DNA of 64,000 bases, taken from NCBI GenBank assembly GCA_016841825.1, contig JAENYK010000008.1, positions 105,469-169,468 of the forward strand. The letters are read 5' to 3'. The notes below the pieces were generated by a model. That model was not told the origin of the DNA. It made no database searches and worked only from the letters and a program-made list of their open reading frames with translations. Positions 8,686 through 17,224 of this stretch are shown here, in pieces. A program made the position numbers and the translations under genes. This DNA is from Halothermothrix sp. (lineage in GTDB: Bacteria > Bacillota > Halanaerobiia > DY22613). Each line of letters starts with the position of its first letter. Position 1 is the first letter of the stretch.

Positions 8686-8717
8686 GCGTGGATTTATTTT
8701 CAGATTAATCTGCACGC
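8686..8717 (-). other. Additional leader stem
   Basis: GCGTG (8686-8690) and CACGC (8713-8717) enclose an AGATTAATCT palindrome. It is the first of three leader hairpins between the small ORF and ABC-F. Confidence 0.4.
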
Positions 8718-8745
8718 AATGTATTCCAATATCAACTTATAAAAG

Positions 8746-8865
8746 CTAATTTAGACCAAATTTACAGGTTGAACGCAACTTATCTAATTTTGGACAGACT
8801 ACTCCCTTGGTGAAAAGATAATTTGCACACTGAATATAATGGAAGTATGTGCCTTTGCGTTCCAT
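8746..8865 (-). CDS. 39-residue leader ORF upstream of ABC-F
   Basis: ATG at 8865 with a strong AAGGAGGG site 6 bases upstream, and a stop at 8746. It encodes 39 residues beginning MERKGTYFHYIQC and ending KFGLN, with three Cys and a net positive charge. It matches no family I know. It lies at the start of the transcript predicted from the promoter at 8895-8924 and ends about 30 bases before the first leader hairpin, the position of a regulatory upstream ORF whose translation is sensed by ribosome stalling. A free-standing small protein is also possible. Confidence 0.6.
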   Translation of the reverse strand: MERKGTYFHYIQCANYLFTKGVVCPKLDKLRSTCKFGLN

Positions 8866-8894
8866 GTTCAACCCTCCTTAATTTAATCCTCTCC

Positions 8895-8924
8895 ATTATA
8901 CCATAATTTAGGCATATCCTTCAA
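8895..8924 (-). promoter_or_regulatory. Sigma-A promoter for leader ORF/ABC-F
   Basis: TTGAAG (8919-8924), 18 bp, TATAAT (8895-8900). Transcription would start near 8888, giving a leader of about 340 nt before ABC-F. Confidence 0.65.
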
Positions 8925-9087
8925 GCAAAATTTTTTTCGCATATTTTATCCAGGCTGGCTGATTAATTGTCTTTATTTTCCAAACAACTTTGTCAGGTAT
9001 TAACTAAATTATCCGGGTATATATCTTCTGATAATGAAAAAACCTAAAGACATAGTTCCAACAACAAAAAATATAGGAGGTACTCTC

Positions 9088-9336
9088 ATGCAGCAGTTAG
9101 AAGTCTATTGTTCTGTCAGTAATTGCCATTATTGGAGTCAAGGTAATCATTGTCATGCTAATAAGATTCTTATTACTTCAGATTCTGTTGGTGCTGATCA
9201 ACCAGATAATTTTGATGCTCCTGAAGTAACCAATTCTTTACAAACTCCCTGTAATAGCTGTATGGAAACTTGCTGTAAATCCTTTGTGCACAAGGATTCA
9301 CAAGGTGTCACAGTTGACGGTATCTATAAACAATAA
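9088..9336 (+). CDS. DUF1540 domain-containing protein
   Basis: An 82-residue Cys-rich protein from the ATG at 9088, preceded by AGGAGG. The N-terminal half has the DUF1540 pattern (CSVSNCHYW...CHANKI), a probable small metal-binding module; the C-terminal half has a second Cys cluster CNSCMETCC. DUF1540 proteins are common in spore-forming anaerobes; their function is unknown. It is transcribed on its own against the flow of its neighbours and followed by a clear terminator. An upstream in-frame ATG at 9034 lacks a ribosome binding site. Confidence 0.8.
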   Translation: MQQLEVYCSVSNCHYWSQGNHCHANKILITSDSVGADQPDNFDAPEVTNSLQTPCNSCMETCCKSFVHKDSQGVTVDGIYKQ

Positions 9337-9366
9337 AGATACCTAATTATCATGAACTTAGCACAA

Positions 9367-9412
9367 AACCACCTGTCTATCTTTTATTATAAGATCAAAC
9401 AGGTGGTTTTCT
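9367..9412 (+). terminator. Terminator after the DUF1540 gene
   Basis: AACCACCTGT (9367-9376) pairs with ACAGGTGGTT (9399-9408), followed by T-rich sequence. Confidence 0.75.
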
Positions 9413-9462
9413 AATTTTCATGTAATCCACAGATAATGCTGAAGACTCCTTCTGACCGTTCT

Positions 9463-9529
9463 AATACCTTTCAGATTATGATAGAGATATCAATCAACTT
9501 AATATCTCTATCATAATCTGAAAGGTATT
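9463..9529. repeat. Perfect 28-bp inverted repeat with 11-nt loop
   Basis: Left arm 9463-9490, loop 9491-9501, right arm 9502-9529. The arms are exact reverse complements over 28 bp. The last 20 codons or so of the small gene at 9471-9704 are written in this repeat, and its stop codon lies in the left arm. No U tract follows on the minus strand, so it is not a standard terminator. Confidence 0.9.
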
Positions 9530-9704
9530 GTCTTGTAGTCTTCTTTGTCAGTTGTTTTTTCCGTTTCTTTGATTCATGAACACCAGTACCCTGGCGGACA
9601 ATTTCATCACTACCTTTGTTCAACTTTCCGGAAGATTTCTTCATTAGATCTAGAGAATTAAGCACACTAATGACTTCCTTTTTTGGTTTCTTTCGCTTTG
9701 CCAT
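9471..9704 (-). CDS. Small basic hypothetical protein ending inside an inverted repeat
   Basis: 77 residues from the ATG at 9704 (GGGAGG 8 bases upstream), very rich in Lys/Arg (MAKRKKPKKE; ESKKRKKQLTKK). I do not recognise the family. The basic body suggests nucleic-acid binding. The C-terminal 20 residues (from about SDYDRD to ISIII) are encoded by the 28-bp inverted repeat, so the original C-terminus may have been replaced. A good promoter lies upstream (9738-9766). Real expression is likely but unproved. Confidence 0.6.
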   Translation of the reverse strand: MAKRKKPKKEVISVLNSLDLMKKSSGKLNKGSDEIVRQGTGVHESKKRKKQLTKKTTRQYLSDYDRDIKLIDISIII

Positions 9705-9737
9705 GAGCAAAACCTCCCTGTAAAGTTTTCTAAATTA

Positions 9738-9766
9738 AGTATACCTAATTTACGCTAAATTGTAAA
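9738..9766 (-). promoter_or_regulatory. Sigma-A promoter for the small basic protein
   Basis: TTTACA (9761-9766), 17 bp, TATACT (9738-9743), about 35 bp upstream of the start codon. Confidence 0.55.
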
Positions 9767-9856
9767 CCTTTCAGAAAAAAATGATAGTAACTTGATTCAT
9801 TGACCACTGCCCAGAATAGGTCTTACATAGCTCCTCAAACTATCATTCGCACACTA

Positions 9857-10477
9857 CTAATCAGTGGGCAGCTTTAACAGATTAACATATTCTACATCTT
9901 CCAATTCTTCTGCCAGATCATCATCTTCTGCAATAGCTTCTTCAATGAATGCTTTCTGCTCCAACAGTGAGAACTCAGATGGTTCAGGTAATTGAGATAG
10001 ATCTTCCAAATCAAAATACTGTAAAAATAGATCTGTTGTTCCATAAATAATCGGAGTGCCAATCGTATGTTTTCTTCCCAACTCCTCAACTAGGCCTCGT
10101 TTTTGTAAAGTGATCAAAGCTTTTTCAACTTTTACTCCTCTAATATCTTCAATCTCAGATCTGGTGATCGGTTGTTTGTAAGCAATAATAGCCAATGTCT
10201 CCAGAGCAGCCTGAGTCAAACGTTGTTGTACTTTTGGATGATACAATTCCCGGATATATTCAGCAAATTCAGGTCGGGTAGCAATCGTATATCCTTTACC
10301 CACTTTCCGTATCTGAAATCCACGTCCAGTAGTATCATATTCCTGACGCAGCTCTTCAATTTGCTCGATAATAGACTGTTCCGATATGCCTACAACCCGT
10401 TCAATCTCATCTGGAGTAACAGGCTCATTGGCGATAAATAACAAAGCTTCGATCAAAGGTTTATATTGATTATTCAT
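9857..10477 (-). CDS. scpB: Segregation and condensation protein B
   Basis: A 206-residue winged-helix dimer that joins ScpA at the SMC neck to build bacterial condensin. The family sequence is clear: PLIEALLFIANEPVTPDEI at the N-terminus, and ALETLAIIAYKQPITRSEIEDIRGV in the second winged helix. I chose the ATG at 10477, preceded by GGTGAGGAG, because the upstream GTG falls inside that binding site. It overlaps the scpA stop by 8 bp, the usual scpA-scpB coupling. The C-terminus is a short acidic tail. Confidence 0.95.
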   Translation of the reverse strand: MNNQYKPLIEALLFIANEPVTPDEIERVVGISEQSIIEQIEELRQEYDTTGRGFQIRKVGKGYTIATRPEFAEYIRELYHPKVQQRLTQAALETLAIIAYKQPITRSEIEDIRGVKVEKALITLQKRGLVEELGRKHTIGTPIIYGTTDLFLQYFDLEDLSQLPEPSEFSLLEQKAFIEEAIAEDDDLAEELEDVEYVNLLKLPTD

Positions 10478-11234
10478 TCTCCTCACCCCGACTACAGATC
10501 ATTATGTTACCATAGACACTATCCTGAGTTACCTTTACCTTTTTTATCTTCATTAATTCCAGCAGTGCCAGAAAAGTAATTACAACTTCAAGTCGAGAAG
10601 AACTCCCGGAAAACAGAGTGAAAAAAGTTACCTCTCCAGATGAGTCTTCCACAATCGCTTCCACTTCAAACATCTTATCTTTAATATTAAACTCTTCTAT
10701 CTTGAACTCTGGCTTCTCTTCTTCAGCCTCTTCAGACTGATTGGCTTCACGAATCTCTGCTTCCCTTAACGCTTTAATAAATGCTTGACGAAAATCATTG
10801 AGAGTCACATTCTCCAAAGGATTAAAATCAGGCAGATCATTGACAATCTCTTCGACAATAAATTCATTATCCCGGGTAAAATATTGCTCGCCAACCTCTT
10901 CCTTCTCTTTTAAGACATTAGCCAATTCTTTGAATTTTTTATATTCCAGAAGTCTGGTTACCAGTTCATGAGGTACTATATCTTCTCCGCCTTCCCCATC
11001 CTGATTCATGGGTAAAAGAGTTCTTGATTTGAGTTCCATCAATTGAGCTGCTGTCACCAAAAAATCTCCTGCAAAATCCAGATCACGTTCCTGCATCTCT
11101 CTAATATAGGCTAAATATTGTTCGGTCAATTCGGACAGTGAGATCTGGTTAATTTCCAGTTTATGCTTTTTTACTAAATGGAATAATAGATCCAGTGGAC
11201 CCTCAAAAAATCCCAAATTAACTTGATAATCCAC
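10470..11234 (-). CDS. scpA: Segregation and condensation protein A (kleisin)
   Basis: The 254-residue kleisin that bridges the two SMC heads. The N-terminal domain has FEGPLDLLFHLVKKHKLEINQISLSELTEQYL-type sequence (residues 9-40); a long acidic linker (about 165-180) follows; the C-terminal winged helix contains VVITFLALLELMKIKKVKV. It is cotranscribed with scpB. Partner SMC starts at the left edge of the window. Confidence 0.95.
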   Translation of the reverse strand: MDYQVNLGFFEGPLDLLFHLVKKHKLEINQISLSELTEQYLAYIREMQERDLDFAGDFLVTAAQLMELKSRTLLPMNQDGEGGEDIVPHELVTRLLEYKKFKELANVLKEKEEVGEQYFTRDNEFIVEEIVNDLPDFNPLENVTLNDFRQAFIKALREAEIREANQSEEAEEEKPEFKIEEFNIKDKMFEVEAIVEDSSGEVTFFTLFSGSSSRLEVVITFLALLELMKIKKVKVTQDSVYGNIMICSRGEENE

Positions 11235-11277
11235 TTATTTCACCTCTTTAAACAATCTCTTTGCTTATCCATTAATT

Positions 11278-11811
11278 CTATGACCTCTGGTCTGCATCTT
11301 TTAAGATTATAATTCTCCAATCATCAGTTTCGGTTACATGATGCTGCAAAACCAGATTAACTATCTCTTCATCGCATCCGATCTGTTGTAACTTCTCTGC
11401 GCCTAATTCTCCATGATTTACTGCGACATAAAAAGCATGCCGTCTATTTTGAATAAATCCACCTTTACCATGCAAAGCCCAGATTTCAATTCGCCCAGGA
11501 CAAAATTGGCTCATGATAACAATAATCGCTCGATCAAGCAAATTCAGGTCTCCTGCCCTTTTTCCAACATCATGTAACAGGGCAACCTTCAGTAATTGCT
11601 TCATCTCCGGAGAATTAACCCGATAACCTCTTGACTGCAGAGATTCCATCACTTTGTAACTCACATCCAGGGCATGTCTTTGATCTACAATCGACATCTC
11701 ATAAAACAGATCTCTTTCAGGAGGTAAAAGATTACTTAAAACAAAATCAGTCTCATTTTCATTTACTGCTGCTGTAATTGCACTATAAAATTGTCTGATC
11801 CGATTGAACAT
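11278..11811 (-). CDS. HD domain phosphohydrolase
   Basis: 177 residues with an HD metal site: the first His in the QRHALDVSYKV helix near residue 45, HDVGKR near 80, and HGELGAEKL and LQHHVTETDD further on supplying later ligands. This is the compact HDIG-type fold that cleaves phosphate esters, often cyclic or pyrophosphate nucleotides; the substrate cannot be named. It is 43 bp from scpA in the same direction and near the membrane protease gene. It is not the long PdeH/7TM-HD type, as it has no membrane helices. Confidence 0.8.
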   Translation of the reverse strand: MFNRIRQFYSAITAAVNENETDFVLSNLLPPERDLFYEMSIVDQRHALDVSYKVMESLQSRGYRVNSPEMKQLLKVALLHDVGKRAGDLNLLDRAIIVIMSQFCPGRIEIWALHGKGGFIQNRRHAFYVAVNHGELGAEKLQQIGCDEEIVNLVLQHHVTETDDWRIIILKDADQRS

Positions 11812-11842
11812 AGTATATTCACTACCTCATCCTTCAGATTTT

Positions 11843-12511
11843 TCACAGTCCCAATAATGAGAAAGCAAAATCTATCAGTGGTTCCAAAATCACACCAAAA
11901 GCTCCAGTAACAGCCAGGAGCAGGACAATAATCATTCCCGTTGGCCCTTCCAAAAAATCAATAATATACGAATATTTACTGGGCAATATTCCACCTATAA
12001 TTTTTGACCCATCAAGAGGTGGGATAGGTAATAAATTAAATATACCCAGACCGATATTGATAAGCACCATCAATATTAATAGATTAAACAAGTTAAATGT
12101 AAACGAGTTCAAGTATACATATGTTTGTGGATAACTAAACTGGACACTAAATTTCCATATAATATCCGGATCAAAGAATTTCCACAGATGAATTCCAAGT
12201 GCTGTTAGGATTGCCAGACAAAAATTAGATACTGGCCCGGCCAGTCCAACCAACATCATTCCTTTACGGGGGTTTGTAAAATTATATGGATTAACCGGTA
12301 CAGGCTTGGCCCAGCCAATTCTCTGAGTAACGATTAGTACCAGAAGACCAATCGGGTCAATATGAGCCCTAATATCCAAAGTCAATCTACCATTAAATCT
12401 GGCTGTTTTATCACCCAACATATCTGCAGCTTTGGCATGAGAAAATTCATGCACAGATAATGAGATCAAAATAATCGGTAATGATAAGATCAAATTGCGA
12501 AAATCAAACAT
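11843..12511 (-). CDS. Site-2 protease-family membrane metallopeptidase (M50, YwhC-like)
   Basis: About 222 residues, mostly membrane-embedded. The HEFSH motif near residue 21 is the HExxH zinc site, and NLLPIPPLDGSKI near residue 155 carries the second-site NPxxDG-type motif. This minimal M50B subfamily has no PDZ domain; members are of mostly unknown substrate. The ATG at 12511 follows the stop of the upstream nucleotidyltransferase by one base, with GGTGGG as ribosome binding site, so the two are coupled. Confidence 0.88.
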   Translation of the reverse strand: MFDFRNLILSLPIILISLSVHEFSHAKAADMLGDKTARFNGRLTLDIRAHIDPIGLLVLIVTQRIGWAKPVPVNPYNFTNPRKGMMLVGLAGPVSNFCLAILTALGIHLWKFFDPDIIWKFSVQFSYPQTYVYLNSFTFNLFNLLILMVLINIGLGIFNLLPIPPLDGSKIIGGILPSKYSYIIDFLEGPTGMIIVLLLAVTGAFGVILEPLIDFAFSLLGL

Positions 12512-12512
12512 A

Positions 12513-15143
12513 TTACCCACCTTCCTTTTCATTTAAATACTTCTTAATAAACTCTAACTCTTCTTCCCGTGAGTTGATTAAACCATCCAGTTTTGCTTTT
12601 TTAACTTTAGAGATTACTTCCTTAAAAAGTGGGCCAGGTGAAAAACCAAGATCAATTATATCTTTACCTGTAGTTTCTACCTCTATGCTCTTCAAGCGTT
12701 CAATATACTCCAATAGTCTATCCACCACTACAGGTGAATCACTGATCAGACTTAGATACATTAATTCTTCACAGGTCAAACCTTCCAGTAATTCATATAA
12801 CTTACTGGGTGGCAAATTACTCTGGAGTAACTGTTCTTTCAACTCACCAGATCTGTTCACCGCGAACAGTAATTGCTCTCTGCGTTCTTTAGTAAAACGT
12901 CTTTCCCGGCTGAGTTCAACTAGCTTCTCGCTCGATAAATCAGAAAGAATAATCATTAAGACCACAAGCCAGCGCTGTATCTTGTCCTGACATTGATTTT
13001 TAAAGAGTTCCAGAGCCCAATCGACCCGTTTCAACCGTTTCCATTGAATATGAGTCAGGCGCAGTCCAGGCCACAGTTCATTTAAAATATCATAATCCTC
13101 TAGGTACCACAAAACTTGTTCAACTTTACCTTCAACTAATAGTGCCTGTAACTCATCCCATAACCTGGGCCATTTTAATTCTCCTAAAATATGTCTCTGC
13201 ATTGCTTGCCGGATTAATAGATCTGTATCACCTTCAATGATAAAATTAAACCGGACTGCAAACTTGATTCCTCTAAGGATACGTGTCGGATCATCAATAA
13301 AGGTAAAGCTATGTAATCCCCGCAAAATCCCCTGTTCCAGATCATCTTTACCACCAAAAAAATCAATTAACCAGCCAAATTTACCTTTATTCAAAGAGAT
13401 GGCCAGAGTATTAATTGTAAAATCTCGTCTATACAAATCCTGTTTCAAATGACCAGGTTCTACCTGGGGTAAGGCAGCTGGATATTCATAATATTCCACC
13501 CTGGCAGTAACTATATCTAATTGGAAATCATTCACAGTAAGCGTCGCTGTTCCAAATTCAGGATGGGTAATCAGATGTCCGCCTAAAATTTGTTGTAATT
13601 CACTGGCAAACAGAATACCATCACCTTCAATCACCAGATCCAGATCTTTACTGGTCTTATGGAGCAGCATATCACGAACAAAACCTCCTACCAAATACGG
13701 CTTAACCTGTAATCTGGAGCTAAGATCTCTAATCTGACAGAAAAGATCATATAACTCTGGAGCGGATTGGGCCAGATTTGAGGACAGATTGTAAATCTGA
13801 GGGTTTGCCTGGACTAAAGAACTCCCATAATAGCTCTTGCCCTCTACCAGATCGTCACCATAGAGGGTTTTCAATAGATCAGATCGGGTAATAATCCCGA
13901 TCAAATTGTTGTTTTCATCAATGACAGGTAATCGTCCTATATCATGGGCAACCATCAAATTCTGTACTTCTGAAATGGGAGCAGTATCTGAAATTGTAAT
14001 CACTTTTCTCGTCATATAACCTTTAATTGGCACATTACCGAGATTATGTTTCTTAAGCTTATCCAGATCACGTCTAGAAAAAACACCTTTGATCTCACTC
14101 TCATCCATCACAATCAATCCAGAATGACCATAGCGAATCATGATCTCTTCGGCCTGTTGAACCAGAGCTTCAGGCGGCATAGTCTTTACAGGAGTAGTCA
14201 TAATGTCTCTAGCCAAACGCGGCTTTTTGATATATTGTTCCAACATCCCCTTAACCTTTGTCAACACTTCTTCCAATTTTCCACCTTTGATTACTGCAGA
14301 AGCAGCACCGGCATGACCTCCTCCGCCTAAAGTTTGCAAAAATTGACCCAGATGAACTGTCTCTACGTCGGCTCGTGCCACAACCAACACCCGTCCTTCC
14401 ATCTCTACAATCACAAAATATAAGTCCGCTTCCCGAATATCCCGTAATTTATGGATAATATTATTAATTCCCAGAAGGTAGTCAGGCAAAACTGCAGAGT
14501 AAATGTCAACCCTTAGTCCATGAACCAACAGATTCTCCATCTGATCAAATAGAATATTCAGGACTTCTTGTTGAGCTTCATTTAAAGCAAATTCCACAAA
14601 CTCTGCTACCACATTCAAACTGGCTCCACGATTCAGTAGATATGCCACCATCTCTGCATCGATAGCTGTTGTTGTCGAATAGGTTAAGCATCCTGTATCA
14701 TGATAGATTCCCAGAGCAAACAATGTAGCCTCTGTCGAGGTGATCGGAATCTCATGAACCTTTATTTGTTGAACTAACATAGTAGCTGAAGAACCTACGG
14801 GAGATGTGTAATCAATGAATTCAAAATCAAAACTCTCCTGATCTAAAAGATGGTGGTCATAGACAAGCTTCTCAATCTCCGGATTATATAATAACTCCCT
14901 GAATGGACCCACCCGGGCCGGATCTTTAGTATCCACCAGAATGATTCTCGTAACTTCCTCGAAATCAATATCCCTGGGACGTTTGATATCAAACTGCTCT
15001 TTGAATAAAGCCATAAAATCTTTGACCTGATTGGATAGATATCCAGGAAAAACCGGAATAGCATTTGGATATATCTTCGTTGCAGCAATCATCGCCGCCA
15101 ATCCATCAAAATCCGTCCCCTCATGGGTGATGATAATCTCCAT
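12513..15143 (-). CDS. DHH phosphoesterase - CBS pair - tRNA nucleotidyltransferase fusion
   Basis: A 876-residue protein with four parts. A DHH phosphoesterase-like domain covers residues about 1-150 (DTKDPAR, YDHHLLDQ); DHHA1 is at about 215-300 with GGGGHAGAAS; a CBS pair lies at about 305-425 (IMTTPVKTMPPE, HDIGRLPVI). The class II nucleotidyltransferase head and RNA-binding domain are at about 465-870, with GGFVRDMLLHKTSKDLDLVIEG and RRDFTINTLA. Such fusions are A-adding or CCA-adding enzymes in several bacteria. The catalytic DxD in DLDLV is present. A GTG at 15152 is an alternative start nine bases earlier, directly after GGGAGG. Confidence 0.88.
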   Translation of the reverse strand: MEIIITHEGTDFDGLAAMIAATKIYPNAIPVFPGYLSNQVKDFMALFKEQFDIKRPRDIDFEEVTRIILVDTKDPARVGPFRELLYNPEIEKLVYDHHLLDQESFDFEFIDYTSPVGSSATMLVQQIKVHEIPITSTEATLFALGIYHDTGCLTYSTTTAIDAEMVAYLLNRGASLNVVAEFVEFALNEAQQEVLNILFDQMENLLVHGLRVDIYSAVLPDYLLGINNIIHKLRDIREADLYFVIVEMEGRVLVVARADVETVHLGQFLQTLGGGGHAGAASAVIKGGKLEEVLTKVKGMLEQYIKKPRLARDIMTTPVKTMPPEALVQQAEEIMIRYGHSGLIVMDESEIKGVFSRRDLDKLKKHNLGNVPIKGYMTRKVITISDTAPISEVQNLMVAHDIGRLPVIDENNNLIGIITRSDLLKTLYGDDLVEGKSYYGSSLVQANPQIYNLSSNLAQSAPELYDLFCQIRDLSSRLQVKPYLVGGFVRDMLLHKTSKDLDLVIEGDGILFASELQQILGGHLITHPEFGTATLTVNDFQLDIVTARVEYYEYPAALPQVEPGHLKQDLYRRDFTINTLAISLNKGKFGWLIDFFGGKDDLEQGILRGLHSFTFIDDPTRILRGIKFAVRFNFIIEGDTDLLIRQAMQRHILGELKWPRLWDELQALLVEGKVEQVLWYLEDYDILNELWPGLRLTHIQWKRLKRVDWALELFKNQCQDKIQRWLVVLMIILSDLSSEKLVELSRERRFTKERREQLLFAVNRSGELKEQLLQSNLPPSKLYELLEGLTCEELMYLSLISDSPVVVDRLLEYIERLKSIEVETTGKDIIDLGFSPGPLFKEVISKVKKAKLDGLINSREEELEFIKKYLNEKEGG

Positions 15144-15240
15144 ACTACACACCTTACCTCCCTGTCACTTCAGTGACCAAGCTATTTCTGTAAGCAAAAT
15201 CCATTATATTATTATACCACAAAGGTATTGATAAAAAAAG

Positions 15241-15277
15241 TCAAAAAAAGATTGCAGCCTGAATTTTAGCTGCAATC
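15241..15277 (-). terminator. Terminator after dppC
   Basis: GATTGCAGC (15250-15258) pairs with GCTGCAATC (15269-15277), followed by seven T on the minus strand, 28 bp past the dppC stop. Confidence 0.8.
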
Positions 15278-15304
15278 GATTATGCTCAATTGCGATAAAG
15301 TGTG

Positions 15305-16186
15305 CTAGTGCTTAAGCCGTGGATCCAGAGCATCTCGTAAACCATCTCCCAAAAGGTTGAACCCCAATACAGTCAAAGCTATTGCAAATCCAGGGAATAA
15401 AGTATACCACGGGGCTACCCGGATATATTGTAATCCCTCGTTGATAATCGATCCCCAACTGGGAATTGGTTTTTGCACACCTAATCCAAGAAAACTTAAC
15501 CCGGCTTCAGACATAATCGCTCCAGCAATCCCCATAGTTACGGAAACAATCATTGGAGCTATACAATTTGGTAAGATATGCCTGATAATAATACGATGTG
15601 TTTTAACGCCTAAAGCCCGGGCAGCCTCCACAAAATCCTGCTCCCGAATGGCTAAAACCTGACTTCTAACTAATCTAGCTTTACCAGTCCATCCTACCAC
15701 ACTCAAAGCGATAAACACATTGAATAACCCAGGACCCAGAGCAACCCGCATAGCTATAATTAACAGCAAACCAGGAAAGGACATGATAACATCGGTAAAT
15801 CGCATAATCAGCATATCCACTTTACCTCCAAAATATCCTGCGACTGCACCTAAAGTTACTCCAATTACCAGAGTGATAAATTGTACTACAAAACCAACAG
15901 TCATCGATATTCTCGACCCATAAATTATTCGGGACAAGATATCTCGTCCATAATAGTCAGTTCCAAACCAATGAGCTCTGGAGGGTGGATCCACATTCTC
16001 CCGTAAACTAATCTTATTGGGATCATAAGGTGCTAATAATGGAGCAAAAATTGCAACAAAACCCAAAAATATAATCAAAAACAGACCAAACATAGCTGTC
16101 GGGTTCTTCTTCAAACGCTGCCAGGAATCGTACCATAAACTTCGTCCCTTCTCCATTTTGACATCTAGAACATTAGTATTCTCCAT
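15305..16186 (-). CDS. dppC: Dipeptide/oligopeptide ABC transporter permease DppC/OppC
   Basis: About 293 residues with an N-terminal OppC-type cytosolic segment and membrane helix (GLFLIIFLGFVAIFAPLLAPYDP), the GTDYYGRDILSRIIYG motif, and the EAARALGVKTHRII EAA loop that contacts the ATPase. The ATG at 16186 has GGAGGGG upstream. It is the last gene of the peptide-import operon. No ATPase gene (DppD/DppF) follows within the window, so the ATPases must come from elsewhere. Confidence 0.92.
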   Translation of the reverse strand: MENTNVLDVKMEKGRSLWYDSWQRLKKNPTAMFGLFLIIFLGFVAIFAPLLAPYDPNKISLRENVDPPSRAHWFGTDYYGRDILSRIIYGSRISMTVGFVVQFITLVIGVTLGAVAGYFGGKVDMLIMRFTDVIMSFPGLLLIIAMRVALGPGLFNVFIALSVVGWTGKARLVRSQVLAIREQDFVEAARALGVKTHRIIIRHILPNCIAPMIVSVTMGIAGAIMSEAGLSFLGLGVQKPIPSWGSIINEGLQYIRVAPWYTLFPGFAIALTVLGFNLLGDGLRDALDPRLKH

Positions 16187-16206
16187 TGATTTACCCCTCC
16201 TTCCTC

Positions 16207-17133
16207 TCAATCATAGCGAATCCTGGGATCCAGAAAACCATAACTCAGATCAACAAGTAAGTTAGCGACAACAAAAATAATGGCTCCAATCATTACTGAA
16301 CCAGCGATAACTTGAAAATCCCGTTTATTAATAGCCTGTACCACATAGCGGCCAAATCCAGGCCAACCAAAAATTGTCTCAGTCAAAACCGAACCATTAA
16401 GATATGAGGCAAAATCCAACCCCAGAATAGTTATAATTGGAATCATGGCATTCTTTAAAGCGTGTTTAAAGATAACAATCTTTTGACTCAAACCTTTTGA
16501 TCTTGCGGTTCTAATAAAGTCCTGGCGAATAACTTCCAACATTGTTGACCTGGTCATTCTCGCTAAAAAAGCAGAAGAACGAGTACCTAATGTAATAGCT
16601 GGCAAGATAAGATATTTAATACTCCCATCTCCCATACCCGATATAGGTAACCACCCTAAAGTGATACTAAAAATATAAATCAAAATTAAACCAAACCAAA
16701 AAACTGGCGTAGAAATGAAAATCAGAGCAAAGACCATTACTGTCCGGTCAATCCAGGTATTATGAAAGACTGCTGCTAGAATACCAATTAAAATACCCAT
16801 AATAGAAGCAACAATCATCGTTGAAATAGCTAATCTAGCAGTATTGGGCAGCTTCTCTAAAATCTCTACCGCTACTGGACGATGAGTAACAAAAGATTGT
16901 CCTAAATCACCTCTGAGAGTACGACCAATATAGTTAAAAAACTGAATATACCATGGATCATCAAGATGCAGGTCTTTTCTAATCCGCTCAATTACTTCAT
17001 CATTCGCTCGTTGCCCCATCATGTTAGTTATCGGGTCTCCCGGAATGACAAACATCAGTAAAAATGTTATAAAAAGTACACCAAGTAATACTGGAATCAT
17101 CATTACCAGACGCCGAATCAAATATTCAAACAT
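16207..17133 (-). CDS. dppB: Dipeptide/oligopeptide ABC transporter permease DppB/OppB
   Basis: 308 residues, six membrane helices. The N-terminus MFEYLIRRLVMMIPVLLGV and the block VIPGDPITNMMGQRA are typical of DppB/OppB. The EAA loop RTARSKGLSQKIVIFKHALKNA and the FGWPGFGRYVVQAI segment follow. It pairs with DppC to form the translocation channel. It lies 21 bp before dppC and downstream of the binding protein. Confidence 0.93.
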   Translation of the reverse strand: MFEYLIRRLVMMIPVLLGVLFITFLLMFVIPGDPITNMMGQRANDEVIERIRKDLHLDDPWYIQFFNYIGRTLRGDLGQSFVTHRPVAVEILEKLPNTARLAISTMIVASIMGILIGILAAVFHNTWIDRTVMVFALIFISTPVFWFGLILIYIFSITLGWLPISGMGDGSIKYLILPAITLGTRSSAFLARMTRSTMLEVIRQDFIRTARSKGLSQKIVIFKHALKNAMIPIITILGLDFASYLNGSVLTETIFGWPGFGRYVVQAINKRDFQVIAGSVMIGAIIFVVANLLVDLSYGFLDPRIRYD

Positions 17134-17224
17134 TCACTTCTCCCCTCCTTACTTCTCACAGTAGTAAGACACACTCCCCCTCATATAAGGGGAAGTGTGT
17201 GAGTAGTAGTTGTAGCGCTATAAA

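Noticed and set aside
12481..12990. 169-codon plus-strand frame
   Set aside because: It is antisense to the DHH/CBS/nucleotidyltransferase gene, whose domains are intact; no independent signals support it.
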